Of a stretch of DNA of 64,000 bases, positions 36,400 to 49,489 are shown one piece after another. The notes beneath the pieces were generated by a model, which was not told where the DNA came from, did no database searches, and worked only from the letters and a program-made list of their open reading frames with translations. Positions within the stretch are counted from its first letter, which is position 1; every line of letters begins with the position of its first letter. The stretch is from Glandiceps talaboti (taxonomy: Eukaryota > Hemichordata > Enteropneusta > Spengelidae), in the NCBI RefSeq assembly GCF_964340395.1, contig NC_135561.1, positions 1,162,501 to 1,226,500 of the forward strand. The letters are read 5' to 3'. Made by a program: the position numbers and the translations under genes.

Positions 36400-37110
36400 G
36401 CCCTTTATTTTTTAGATGAAAATAGCACTGTAAATTTTGCGGATTGACAAAGACAACTGATATGTTTGAACATGCCGCATTCCATATATGGCTATAAGCT
36501 GACAAGATGTGATATGCGGACAACATTCTGAGATATTTACATAGAGGCGTTACATCCTTTCACAGTGGTGTAGGAGATAGAATATTAATGGATCATACGC
36601 AAATATGCAAGAATCATATCTAGAAATAGCGCTTTTCCAGGTTGAAAGACATACAACTTCTACAATTTTCATACTATACGACAGAGAAGATAATTAGCTC
36701 TTTTGAAATGCTTCCTTTGCCAAAAAAAATACACATGGATTTTTAGCCGCGATGTCAATCAATCTTGTTATATTCACTCGTTGATTTTGTAATGTTGTAT
36801 GGCCTAATCAGGGATCATGCAAACCTTTCCTGACGTTTATGGCTATTTTGTTGTCTGAAAACAATAATGGAAATTAACTGGGGAATCATCACACTGTTAT
36901 TGAAAACTTTTTTGACTGATTCGGGCAATTAATTGTATAATTGAAACTGATGATGATGTGTAATTCTGATTTTTATGCTTTTAAAGGGACTGTCTATAAC
37001 TTTATGATATTTGGCTGCTACTTTGCTTTCGTATCAAAACAAGTAAATAGACAAAGACTTGTGCTTGGCTATTGCCACAATTCTGACCACAAAGGCACAC
37101 ATTTAAATTG
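36400..37110. other. No supported gene
   Basis: AT-rich sequence. Confidence 0.5.
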
Positions 37111-37198
37111 AATGCCTTCTGTAAAGAGACAGAGAACATTTAACTGGATGTAAACTGAATGCCTTCTGTAAGGACAACACGTTTGACTTCTTACAAGT

Positions 37199-37680
37199 CA
37201 TTAAAATTACAGACTACATCAACAATCTTTGTAGAAAAATACACTTTTTTATCACCAATCTATAAAACAAATTATATGATATATGAAGCATCAATCAACA
37301 TATCTAATTACCAAACAAACTAATTATGGAAATTTGTCATTAAAATCCAAAGCTATCTGCAATGTTTATAAACACACTGCTTCTGTCAGCTATGTAGTAT
37401 TCACTGAGATTTGAAGTATGCATTCAACAAATATTGCCAACAAAAATCATGATTATGCAAAACTGCATTAACATTTAAAGCTACATCAACAATCTTTGTA
37501 GGACACGTGGTTTATCATCAATGTAGACACCAATGTATGTGAGATCTGAAGCATGAGTCATGAGATTTTGTCTAATTATACCGAAAACCAACAATAATGC
37601 AGATTACTTATTAACCCCTAAGCTACATTCCCAAGCTTTATAGCATGTGTGCGCTTTGTTCTTGTCAATTTATACATCTA
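37199..37680. repeat. Four old tandem units of about 130-140 bp
   Basis: Units begin near 37199, 37338, 37466 and 37607 with CATTAAAATTACAGACTACA-like sequence and end with CCAACAA-AAT-ATTATG-like blocks. Identity is low, so it is an ancient tandem array. Confidence 0.6.
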
Positions 37681-37691
37681 ATTATATGAAT

Positions 37692-37693
<2 letters not shown>

Positions 37694-37723
<30 letters not shown>

Positions 37724-37745
37724 TGTATGTATGTATGTATGTACT
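37694..37745. repeat. (GTAT)n microsatellite
   Basis: About 12 units. Unlike 1-184 and 5015-5210, it is followed by TACTGCAAACTAAG, not by the shared short element. Confidence 0.95.
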
Positions 37746-37779
37746 GCAAACTAAGACACTGGAGTTACTCACTTGTGTA

Positions 37780-38801
37780 ATTTAGAAGCATTTCATTTCT
37801 GGATAGATTAGGATTTTACTTGGCCGTCGTTTAGTCACGTACCAATATATCTTAGTACTGTTAGTTGAAAGCTTCTTTCCGCAGTCGTGATGTTCCCGCG
37901 TCTATGAATATACATAATTATACTTTAGGATTATTCAAGAACTTATAATCACGTCGATGAAAAGGAAACTCGTCAAAAATTCATTGCATATACAAGTGAT
38001 AAATTGGTTTACATGTTATGCCCTATGGTGCCATCTGGTGGCATCAATTTTATTATTAAAGATTTATTCTGAAATCCCATCAGAGTAAGAGATTTTATAA
38101 AACGATATCAATAAAACGTATCAGTAGCATAAAGTTAATATGTTAATGTTCATGTTAGAAATGATGTTAGTATGCAACACTCTAAAGAGTTGACCTGGTG
38201 TTGACTTTGTTTAGAGTTCGTGTGGAAGGTATTTGAATATTAGAATAAATGGTGAAAGATCTGAAGAGGTAATTGTGATACTACTTTAGTTTGTGATTTG
38301 GGCAGCTCTTTCTTATTTTATGTTTCTCAAGACCCTCATCGACCCTATATTTCTTCAACCCTATACGACTACATCAGAAAGGTAGTAACGTTATTAATGG
38401 TAAGATGGCAACACCACAAGTGTGTGGCTGGGTGAAAGCTTTGAACATGTAAATAAAACAAACGTTAAATTTGCATGAGGCTTAAATTGCCATTTCTAAG
38501 GCATATATACTCTTTATAGTACGATCGTGAACAAATACTTCTAATAAAATAAAACAAATTATAAACGAACCGAACGACCAACCAATCATTTTAACAATAA
38601 TATAATAAATAAAAAGCGTCCCCCCTTACCGTACTTCATACTAGGATAACAATGGTTAATTATCAAACCCTTCCTTTTGACAGGAAAATGTATTGATAGG
38701 GTTGGCTTGTCGTGTAGACCGTTTTAAATCGACTCTATATGTCCAGGTATGATAGAACTTGGCAAGGGGTGTCGCCAATTTTAACTCAATCATTTTAACT
38801 C

Positions 38802-38832
<31 letters not shown>

Positions 38833-39510
38833 TTGTACAGCTCACAAATCCAATACGACATAAAGTTACATGACACTGGACAGGATCAAACAGCTTCAGA
38901 TCGATACGCAAATGCTCTGTATATGGACGTATCCTTCTTAAATTTAGTTACATGGGGATAATGTTCAAGTGGTAGACCGTTCCATGATTGATGTACATTG
39001 AAATTAAATGAGGTACATTGTACATACGGGAACATAGCGTATACTATACACTTTTGATATGGATAATAGGATTGCTCATGGACAATTCAGAGACATTCCC
39101 TGTGTGAACTTAATACGAACGTTAATTTATTTTGGGATGTCACAGATATTTACCAAGCAACGTTAGAAAAAAGAATAGAATAATCCACTATATTAATACC
39201 CATGTCTCCACAATGTCATCTTAATTCCTCGGTCTATCACACCTGCCCATATACTAGGAATCATACAACACTATATCATTTCACGACTTTCTCTCATATT
39301 TCCTATGTTACAGTTTTAAGACGCCATCTTTTCAGATCAAAGATAAATATGATCTTTCCTGAAATTTCGAAAACTCGTACTGCAAATAAACAGGTAAATA
39401 TACAATATATCCGGCTTGAATGCTCTGATTATGGATGAAGTTAACAACATATCAAGGCAACTAAAAAACTGGGAAAATTACAAATTGAATGTCAAATATT
39501 AAAAGTGTGC
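37780..39510. other. No supported gene; contains (AATC)n
   Basis: AT-rich sequence with (AATC)n at 38798-38826. The open frame at 39202-39438 has no recognisable domain. Confidence 0.5.
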
Positions 39511-39514
39511 AAGG

Positions 39515-40140
39515 GTAATGTTTTCGGTTTTAAAATGTTTTGGTTGGTACAATAACTTACTCGTAATATTGTGCACCCAGAACGGTATTGCACTCAGAAC
39601 GGTACTTGTGGGTAAACGTGTGTATGGATGTATACACGATCAATCAAATTGATTTTGGGGTCCGCACCAATTATCAGCGATCATGATTTCAACCTTTTTC
39701 TATACTACTTATTGATAATATCGACCACTGATTAACATGTACAATGTGCCATTATTGGTATTTTAACAATTTTCAGTGAATATATTGTGTTTGTCGTATC
39801 GAAAATAATAATACCCCAGTTAAAACTAGTGCAGTTTTCATATGGCAACAGAATTAAACATGCCACTACACTACGATAATATTGACCACTAATGTAATAA
39901 TAAATAAATTTAAGGTTTACATAATACTCTAATCTTATCTACAAATGTACAAATATATCAAAATTAACAAGTCAAATGTGACATAAAATAGAACAATGTA
40001 GAGGATCACAAAACAAATTTCTGGCTAGGGTCACAAAAATAGTTCTTAGGAACTAGTCGAGCTCGTGGCCCCATTAACAGATACAATCATGTCTTTTTTT
40101 ATAAATAATTAATCAATTTTAGTGAACATATCTTTGAGTA
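39515..40140. mobile_element. Dispersed element B, copy 2
   Basis: Collinear with 17900-18425. It differs by an extra AACGGTA-type duplication near 39579-39605 and an insert of about 160 bp (about 39910-40075) before CAATCATGTCTTTTTTTATA. Confidence 0.65.
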
Positions 40141-40407
40141 AGTTACCAATGTCCTATCCTATCAACTAAAATCATAAATTAATAAATACAAGTGCACTGA
40201 AGGCAGAAATAATTCTTACTAAGCATGTTGTGTGTATTGGTTAAAACTTCAGTACTCACAAGTCTTACTGGATGTTTCCTTTACAAAAAGCTGTGAGTTT
40301 CCCTTACGAATGTCTTCAGTAGAGAAGCCAGATCTTATCGTAAAAATAATTCTTTTCTGATAAAACGATTATAATTGAATATTTACAGGCGGGATACATT
40401 TGTTGGT

Positions 40408-40535
40408 TGTGTCTGTCTCTTGCAGAGGGCGATTTTGTTGTATTACAATGTATATGAATTACCCTTTGCAAGAGACAGCCACAAGGAATAATTTTATTAC
40501 AATAATATGTATATAAATCCACTCTGCAAGAGTAT
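40408..40535. repeat. About 80-bp imperfect duplication with inverted CTGTCTCTTGCA
   Basis: TTTTGTTGTATTACAATGTA and ATTTTATTACAATAATATGT units both end near CTTTGCAAGAG/CTCTGCAAGAG. CTGTCTCTTGCA (about 40413) and TGCAAGAGACAG (about 40467) are inverted. Confidence 0.6.
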
Positions 40536-40539
40536 TTTG

Positions 40540-41180
40540 GATACCCTGTGGCTATTTAATATATCAAACATTTGAATTTTTTAAATATCGTTTATTTCTT
40601 TAAAACCCTTTGGAATGAATTTAGTGTTATGACATTTAGTTTGATAGAGGTATGTGTCTTTGAGTGGGTGTGCTTATATTATACTCGTTCTGCCCTCCGG
40701 ATGTGTAATAAATGACTTCGTTTTTAATATTGTCAGATTTAAGTACACCTGAGAGAGAGACAGTTTGCCTACTAGTATTAGTTTGCTTTGTTAAGATATT
40801 TATGAAAAGCCCCGGTATCATCAATAAGAGGCTTTTAAGCTCAGTACAATTACAACCAGAAGTTCATTAATTCACTTATTATTTATTGATCTGTTTACTA
40901 AGGACGTCGACAAGGTGTATACCCCATTGCTGTCATTTTATTGCCATTATTTGCAGTTCCACAAAACACGTAATCATGTTGAATAAGTATTTCCAATATT
41001 ACCTCATTGTTTTATTTGACATCAAGTGCGTTTAAAATTATAATTCATGATACCTTATAACAATAAAAATTATATATTTGACATGTATGGGAGCTGTATA
41101 TTATAGTACTTTATGACTGGTACTTCGGAGCTACATTTGCTTCAGGAGGTAAAAAGAGGGCTTTGGTAAAGCGGCTACAT
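40540..41180. other. No supported gene
   Basis: AT-rich sequence; nothing was recognised. Confidence 0.5.
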
Positions 41181-41182
41181 AT

Positions 41183-41183
<1 letters not shown>

Positions 41184-41229
<46 letters not shown>

Positions 41230-41250
41230 CGTGTGTGCGTGCGTGCGCGA
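41184..41250. repeat. (GT)n microsatellite
   Basis: About 20 GT units, becoming GCGT-rich at the right edge. Confidence 0.95.
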
Positions 41251-41259
41251 CTGTATCTG

Positions 41260-42565
41260 TATTATGCACTCAGAAGGGGTGTAATCTTTGACCTTTGTGT
41301 CATGTTGAAGTTTTGTCAGGGTAAAATTATCGAACTAAAGATATGGGGAATGTCAACATGTTATGTTTAGTAGACAACACTCTAACATGCTGGACAGGTT
41401 TGTTTGGTATTTGATTGTTGTTTAATGATAAAAACGTACATCTTCGTTGTTAAAATGGAACATCAGTAGCCGGAGAATTCATTCATATTTCATGAAATGA
41501 AAAACATTGTGTAAGTTTAATTAGCTACAGAGCGCAGTTTTGGTAAAAATTATGATTTCTTGCCAAAATATTTGTTGAGACCCAGAGCCTACATTGCGAC
41601 TGATGAAAAGATAAAGAATTTCCAAGTAGTGACAATAACACAACTGTAAAGACTCTGACGTTGGGATAGATGTGTTTATGAGAAAGCTTAATTCTGAATA
41701 AGTTATCAGCACATGAATACCTAGCGTTAGCATGGGAATACATAGCAACCATGCATGGCCACACCTATAGCTATAACACAATTGTGAAGACAGATATGCT
41801 ATTATTGGATTGAAATTCATCTTTTCAAAAGTCAGTACTAATTATGACGAATCTTAAGCAACCATGTGAATTGTGTATTTTGATTATAAAAGATATCTGC
41901 CGATAAGCATTCTTAATTAGTATTCAAAGGTCATACTGAAATCACTAGCAACCATCACAGGGGCCATAGCAACTATTAACATATTACTTCGCTTGTAATA
42001 ACAACACAGAAATATCAATTTTGGAACAGCCAGATATATTACAATGCCATTGTCGCTAATTTCACTGCACAAAAGTCATCTAAAGTTAATTACAAGAACG
42101 TAATTATCGTTGTGAACTCAAATGTGATCAAAAGTTAATGTAAGGGGTAGGGCTGACGTAACTTGCATATACGTGTTATCAAATTGCCATAAGTAAGGGT
42201 CGCAACCATTTAGCACGACCTTAATATTTGTTCTTCATGTTATTTATTCTTCATGCTTAACTTCAAACAGTTTTCAGATTTTTCAGAGCAAAGCAATTCA
42301 ACATTTTCTGGTCACGACATATGACAAATAAAGACTTGTACATGGAAACACCTAGATCTCAGAGACAATCAGCCCGATGCGGGCCCAATTCGCTGGTCGC
42401 TGTTACAGAAGCAAAGAAGTAGTCAAAGATCTGGTCACTTGGCAATACAAGCATGAAAAGAGGAAGCCATGAAGACCAAAACTGACGTACCCGACACTAT
42501 TCACCACTGAACTGGGGATAAAGATTGCTGGACAGGCATCAATGAACAACTTCTATTGGACCCGA
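41260..42565. other. No supported gene
   Basis: Contains a less AT-rich block at 42350-42565 with no long open frame and no recognised repeat. Confidence 0.5.
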
Positions 42566-42570
42566 CCTCA

Positions 42571-42686
<116 letters not shown>

Positions 42687-42689
42687 ACT

Positions 42690-43440
42690 ATTTATTCCTA
42701 TAGTTTTTCCAGCCATGTAATTTGAGTGTTGATGACAAATGCTGAGTTCATACACATCAACATGGCTAGACATAGGCCTGAGTTTATTAGTCACTAATTC
42801 ATCAAATAACATGTAACTTGTTGATACTGTGACATTGTGATGACTAGTTAAGAGCAGATCTGTCACCCTTTCTATCATTTGTATACACAATGTAAATATT
42901 AAATTGAACGTGGAGTTTATTATACAGCTGATTCTTGGAACTTTTGTAATTTAGATCAAAATGACATGTATTTGATCACAATGTGATTTATTGAGGCATT
43001 ATTTTATAAAAACAATATACATGTCTAGATTAACGTCTAAGCTATTACTCAACATGTCCCAATGATAAGAATATAATGGCGATTAATTATTCAACACGTT
43101 CAACAAGTAATGATTTATCTATGCAATCAAAATATCATTGTCCAATGTATCAAGATGTGGACATCAAATCATATTCGGAAATTACTTGTTGAACACCGAG
43201 AGTAGAGATTCTTCGAAAGTTGACGTAAGTCTAATCTAGTTAAATCGCTATGTCATCTTGTCGGCTTTGATAGATATGTTGTATCTTTACTGTGTTTGAC
43301 CTGTGTTAACCTACCCAGAAATCATACCTTAACGTATCACAGATGTGGTATAGGTAATCACAGTAGGGTGCATTAAACCTCGTAGACATTGTATGAACTG
43401 AGCTACATCCGCCCAGTAACCAAAATACAACACTCACGGG
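42690..43440. other. No supported gene
   Basis: AT-rich sequence. Confidence 0.5.
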
Positions 43441-43447
43441 CATGAAG

Positions 43448-43507
43448 ACATACATACATACATACATACATACATACATACATACATACATACATACATA
43501 CACACAC

Positions 43508-43566
<59 letters not shown>

Positions 43567-43567
43567 T

Positions 43568-43602
<35 letters not shown>

Positions 43603-43608
43603 TACATA
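43448..43608. repeat. (CATA)n-(CACA)-(CAGA)n microsatellite
   Basis: CATA units to 43500, a short CA run, then CAGA units to 43604 with one CATA. Confidence 0.96.
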
Positions 43609-44235
43609 GTGATAATTTCACCTGTGTATCGATATTGCCATCAATGTGGTTTTAAATGTGATAATAACAATCAATTCGATTAAAATGGAGAATGACGTAT
43701 CTTTAATAATCATAGTTAAATTGTACGAATACAATTGATCAAACCTCAGTACGGACGGGCCACCGGGTTGCTACCATACTTGAATAGTTTAGTAGTATAG
43801 TAGTATATTCTATTTGGCTTAAAGCTACCGTGGTTGAACTGATGGGCATTTAAGGACTCCTATATATTGAGGATTTGTATAATGCCTATTACTAATATCT
43901 TGTATTAGTATCACATGCATTATCGACGTTAGATTAGAAACAGAAAGTTAATCCCTTTGAATTTGATTGACATTACCGTGCTATACGTTCGCTTTCGGAT
44001 TATTTTTTCATTAATAACCTGGGATATCATTACTCATGTCCGGTTCCCTGCCTGTCATTGGGGTTGATTAAGGGAGTACTGTGCAAACTGAGGTCCATTT
44101 GCTTGTTTGCATCGTTAGATTCAATTAATTCGATAGGGAATTATTGTACATGTACCCAAAGATTTATTTGTTTGGTGAGGGAAGTATACACTACTTTCTC
44201 TATGCTGATTATCAACCGTATCATCCTGATTTGAT

Positions 44236-44362
44236 AATGAAGATTCCTTGCACCCAACATTTTGAAGACAAGGGGAGATATGTATGCCCAGAGGATTCCT
44301 TGCACTCAACTTTTTTGAAGACAAGAGAGACATGCATGTCCAGAGGATTCCTTGCACCCAAT
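44236..44362. repeat. About 60-bp tandem repeat, 2.3 copies
   Basis: GATTCCTTGCACCCAACATT...GAAGACAAG...ATGCCCAGAG units, each with a GAGGATTCCTTGCAC start. Confidence 0.85.
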
Positions 44363-44399
44363 CTTATTAGTTGTGTTGTCAGTAAAATATTTTAGAATT

Positions 44400-46555
44400 G
44401 ATGTATCGTTCACTTTTTGACAGCGTTTTAACTTTTTAATATCGTATCCAGGTATGGGAATGTGTAAAAGTTAATGTGAGTCGTCAACCTAGGCGAAGAG
44501 GAGGAAAGATCTTTGGCTCAAAGCATTCAGAACTATATTTCTATTTACTGAAAAGGAAACCTACTCAAAAATGTTCAAGCTCAAAAACATTCACCTCCAA
44601 TCATTCGATTCCTCACTCAGGTTGGTGATTCTGGGTGCTTCTAAGAATTATTTCCTTAATCATTTTAACGTGAATTAAATCTACCAACAAATTTGTAAAT
44701 ATTTTATATTTATCTTTGGTAGGTGTATTGGTTAGGTTTTCTTTTGTAGGATGACAAAAGACAAATCTCCGCTGTGTGTTTTACAATTTGTAGTCGGTTA
44801 TGTTTGATTGAGGACTGACACTTACATTTTAAATATATAGTATAATGCAAAGCGCAAGTGTACTTTTACTTTCAATTTCTTTTTAGAAAACGGGTTTTTC
44901 CTGTCACCATTATATTTTAGTAAAAGAGAAGATAGCAATGTTATGTTACTCGTCTAGTGACTCGTAGTGACAAAGCCCCTTAGGTCATTCGTATTTTCAT
45001 TGGCTGAATGAAGAAAAGCTATCAGGGGAACTTTCATGTGGCAACTGGTATAGACAAAGTGATAGTATAAGTTGAAAACCAAATTGTTTATATAAAAACT
45101 ATCAAAATCTCAAAGTTACACAGGACTATCATAACTATTACCCAAACCTCCTCCCACCCACTGACACACACATGCACGCACTCCATCCACCGCCATACAC
45201 ACACGTGACAACAGACAAAAATCCATTGCCTTTAATTTAATAGTTTGAGACGACTACATTTCGAATATTATTCATAACATCACTGTCTAGAGAAATAAGC
45301 TAGGAATGAAACTGTGCATTTTTTAAAATAAAAGCATTTCTTTTAAATAAACGATTGTCCCATTACTTTGAAATACAGGTGGGTATTTGTTGTATGGTTA
45401 TTCAGTTAAATTTGGCATCAGACACAGTCCTACAATCTATACTGAGAAAGTTCTACGTCCAATGTTTGTGGTGACAAATTTGACAAGAATTTAAACCGAA
45501 CGTCATTAGCAAAGTTAGCGAAAACGCAGATTGGGTGAATTGTCAAACCTATTTACTTTACAAACTGCCAAAATAACGTATTGCACTATCATTAAAACTG
45601 AGACAATATTTGATATAAAATTGGGTTCAATTTTCTTCTTAAAATGAACACGTTAAGCTCATGCCCGTCTTTTATTGACTTTCCAATCTATGTATCGGTT
45701 TGATGGACCAGTTGGTTGAAACATAGTAAATTCGGCGCACAGGTTAAATATTTATCGCAGCTTTCTGATGACAAATTGATATGATCTCTGCTGGATATAC
45801 AGGTTGGACAAAGTAATGATATCTTTTGTCGCCTACAATTTAGTCCATATTTAGGCATCAATCACCAATGCAATAATTACATGTCATTTTCATAGAAACT
45901 CATTCAGAAGGTTTATCTGTTGTTAAATTGTGTACAAAGGTTTGAACAAAACGTGTTAGCTTCTAGTACTATTAAACCACCCAATATTTCATTGTAAAGC
46001 CATCAGTACACGCTTACAAAACCTTCTTTTGTGAGAAACCCCCAAACAGTTTGTTTACTAGAGTATCTACCAGTGAATTTATATTTACTACGTACGGCTA
46101 CGGGAAGGAAATCATGTATCGTGACAGTTTTCTAAAAGCCTTCATTCCAAAAATTACTGAAACCCCCACTGTTTTTTCTTCCTACACTTTCACTTGAACT
46201 GTGTAACTTGGGGCAATATTTAGAACTATTCATGAACAAAGGCACCAAGCCTCTCTGCAGGAAGGATAGAACGACATCGCGAATTGGAAATGCATCTCAC
46301 TGCACTGACTGTGGACTCAACGGGAGCGGATATCTGCTATCACTACACCTCCTGGATATGAAACAAAACAACACAGGTTGCGTGTTGAAAATCTGACAAG
46401 TGGTTTAGTATGACAAGAAACTGACAGGTCAAACAATAATACAAGTCATTCTTTCATTTCATATCATTCCTTATATCACAATCAACATACAAGAAATGAA
46501 ATTGAGTTTTGAAGCAATTTATGAGAGAAATGAGCAAGCAAGGGGTAGTTTGATA
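44400..46555. other. No supported gene
   Basis: AT-rich sequence. The plus open frame at 46208-46396 is less AT-rich but has no recognisable domain and no convincing splice context. Confidence 0.5.
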
Positions 46556-46557
46556 AT

Positions 46558-46624
46558 GATCACCAAAGGAAACTAACAGACAAGGTGTCATGATCACCAA
46601 AGGAAACTAACAGACAAGGTGTCA
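46558..46624. repeat. 33-bp exact tandem duplication
   Basis: Two copies of GATCACCAAAGGAAACTAAC followed by AGACAAGGTGTCA. Confidence 0.93.
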
Positions 46625-46879
46625 GTAACATACATAGCAGGAAACGTGGTTTTGTTAACGTTACGACTGTGGCCGGTATTTTTCGGTGGAAGCAGTTGTT
46701 GGAATTTAAACATTTCAGAAGTCTAAAGGGAACATGTACCACTTAGGTGGAGATAATGCAATTTGACAAACAGGATTAGCTTCACACATGTAAACATTCG
46801 GTTACTCATTTCATCTATTTCGATGAGGCCAGTGGCTCCACATCTCAGATACATCCAGAAAACTATTAGATTCATGTGT

Positions 46880-47048
46880 CATGTTATGTTATGTTATGTT
46901 ATGTTATGTTATGTTGTTATGTTATGTTATGTTATGTTGTTATGTTATGTTATGTTATGTCATGTCATGTCATGTCATGTCATGTCATGTTATGTTATGT
47001 TATGTTGTGTTATGTTATGTTATGTTATGTTATGTTATGTTATGTTAT
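46880..47048. repeat. (GTTAT)n pentanucleotide with CATGT variants
   Basis: TGTTA units interrupted by two GTTGTTAT slips and a block of CATGT units (46958-46990). It runs directly into TATGGAAACCAATGAG, which matches the start of the minisatellite at 47620-48600. Confidence 0.96.
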
Positions 47049-47332
47049 ATGGAAACCAATGAGTTATACAAAGTGATCATAACCTTTGGCCAAAAAAGAG
47101 AGGAATGTTTCTGGTCAGGACAGTTTGTCTAAAATGGAGCGACGATGCGATTTTGTAAAAATTCTCAACAAACCTGTCACTCAGTCTACTATTTATGGCA
47201 GTTACTGTTCCTTTTACTTAGTACTTTAGAGCAAGTGTGTATGTGGGGCAGATGTCATGTCAGATGTCTTCACTGAAGTAGCGAGGGTTATTTTTGTATT
47301 TCCCCTCGGATCTGTAGACTGCATGGGCTGGA

Positions 47333-47410
47333 CAACACACACACACACGCACACAGACACACACACATACACACACACAGACACATACACACACACACAC
47401 ACACACACAA
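47333..47410. repeat. (CA)n microsatellite, imperfect
   Basis: CA-rich tract with GC, GA and TA interruptions. Confidence 0.93.
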
Positions 47411-47467
47411 AGACCGACGTGAGGATATTTAAGTGATGCGCCCACTGACCAGAAACAATAATTCTGT

Positions 47468-47592
47468 TGGGTTTTTGTTGTTGTTGTTGTTGTTGTTTTG
47501 TTGTGTTTTTTGGGGTTTTTTTTGTTGTTGTGTTTTTTGGGGGTTTTTTTTTTGTTGTTGTTTTTTTTTTTTTTTTTTGGGGGGGGGGGCTT
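47468..47592. repeat. (TTG)n, poly-T and poly-G tract
   Basis: TTG units, T-runs separated by GGGG, and a final G-run at 47579-47589. Very low complexity. Confidence 0.95.
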
Positions 47593-47619
47593 ATGTTAGC
47601 TATACGAACCTCAATGTTA

Positions 47620-48600
47620 CCTTATGTTATGTTATATGGAACCCAATATGTTAGCCATTTAGATCATAAAATTATGTTAGATATATCTTAACGTTATGTT
47701 ATAGGGAACCCAATGTGATAGCCACATAGATCATAACATTATGTTAGATACATCCCAATGTTATGTTATAGGGAACCCAATGTGATAGCCACATAGATCA
47801 TAACATTATGTTAGAGATCTTAACGTTATGTTATAGGGAACCCAATGTGATAGCCACATAGATCATAACATTATGTTAGATATCTCAATGTTATGTTATA
47901 GGGAACCCAATGTGATAGCCACATAGATCATAACATTATGTTAGATACATCCCAATGTTATGTTATAGGGAACCCAATGTGATAGCCACATAGATCATAA
48001 CATTATGTTAGATACATCCCAATGTTATGTTATAGGGAACCCAATGTGATAGCCACATAGATCATAACATTATGTTAGATATCTTAACGTTATGTTATAG
48101 GGAACCCAATGTGATAGCCACATAGATCATAACATTACGTTAGATATCTTAGCGTTATGTTATAGGAACCCAATGTGATAGCCACATAGATCATAACATT
48201 ATGTTAGATATCTTAACGTTATGTTATAGGGAACCCAATGTGATAGCCACATATAGATCATAACATTATGTTAGATATCTCAATGTTATGTTATAGGGAA
48301 CCCAATGTGATAGCCACATAGATCATAACATTATGTTAGATATCTTAACGTTATGTTATAGGGAACCCAATGTGATAGCCACATAGATCATAACATTATG
48401 TTAGATATTTTAACGTTATGTTATAGGGAAACCAATGTCATAGATCATAACATTATGTTAGATATCTCAATGTTATGTTATAGGGAACCCAATGTGATAG
48501 CCACATAGATCATAACATTATGTTAGATACATCTCAATGTTATATTATAGGGAACCCAATGTGATAGCCACATAGATCATAACATTATGTTAGATATAGG
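47620..48600. repeat. About 66-bp minisatellite, about 14 units
   Basis: Units contain GTTATGTTATAGGGAACCCA, ATGTGATAGCCACATAGATC and ATAACATTATGTTAGATA, then a variable ACATCCCAAT or TCTTAAC. Copies degrade between 48600 and 48780. Each unit includes GTTATGTTAT, the pentamer of 46880-47048. Confidence 0.95.
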
Positions 48601-49055
48601 AATCTCTAGTGGACACAATGTTAGACGAAGGGGTCATAACTGTATGTTAGATATATAGGAACCATCGTGTTACGTTATCAGGATCCCCATGTATTAGATA
48701 CACTACAACTGTATGTTAGACATGAGAACCGCAATGTTCTATAAGGAACCCAATGAGTGAGACACAGGGAAACCTTAATCCAATGTATTATATTCAAGTA
48801 TATACTGTAACGTTACGCTTATGTCTGGTTCCAAATGTTGTGTGTAAACAGTGTTATAGCATGTGGTCAATGTTTTGATTATTTTTATTTCACTACATGC
48901 AAATTCACACATTAGTTTACTGAAATAAAACAACAAACAACAATTATAATCAAAACCTAATTAGTTCTTATCATAACCATATAGAATAGGTGTACTGCAT
49001 TCCATTGTCTTTGAGCCAATGGTTCTTGAGAAATAAAAAGGGGACAGGTGCGCGT

Positions 49056-49198
49056 GCACACACACACACACACACACACACAGGCACACACACACACACA
49101 CGGACAGACAGACAGACAGACAGGCAGGCACACACAAATGGACAGACAGACAGACAGACACAGACATGGACAGACAGGCAGGCAGGCACACACAGACA

Positions 49199-49242
<44 letters not shown>
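49056..49242. repeat. CA / CAGA / CAGG compound microsatellite
   Basis: CA tracts at both ends with CAGA and GGCAGGCA blocks between. Confidence 0.95.
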
Positions 49243-49489
49243 GACAAACAGAACCTACATATATGCATTGCATTCCTTGGGTACATAAAATACTGAAGAC
49301 ATGACATCATAGTATCATTTGGCAATATTTCAAACACAAGTTTATTTGATAGTATAGAAGCTACATATTTAACCTTTAACCACCACTATTGCACAAAACA
49401 GGATCATGAGGCAGCGATTCACATAAAAAAAAAGTTTTCATAGACCACATACTCCCTTCTATGTGACTGAATGGCAGCATACCTTAATA

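Noticed and set aside
46208-46396. Less AT-rich 62-codon frame with four cysteines
   Set aside because: No recognisable domain, and splice signals are ambiguous on both strands.
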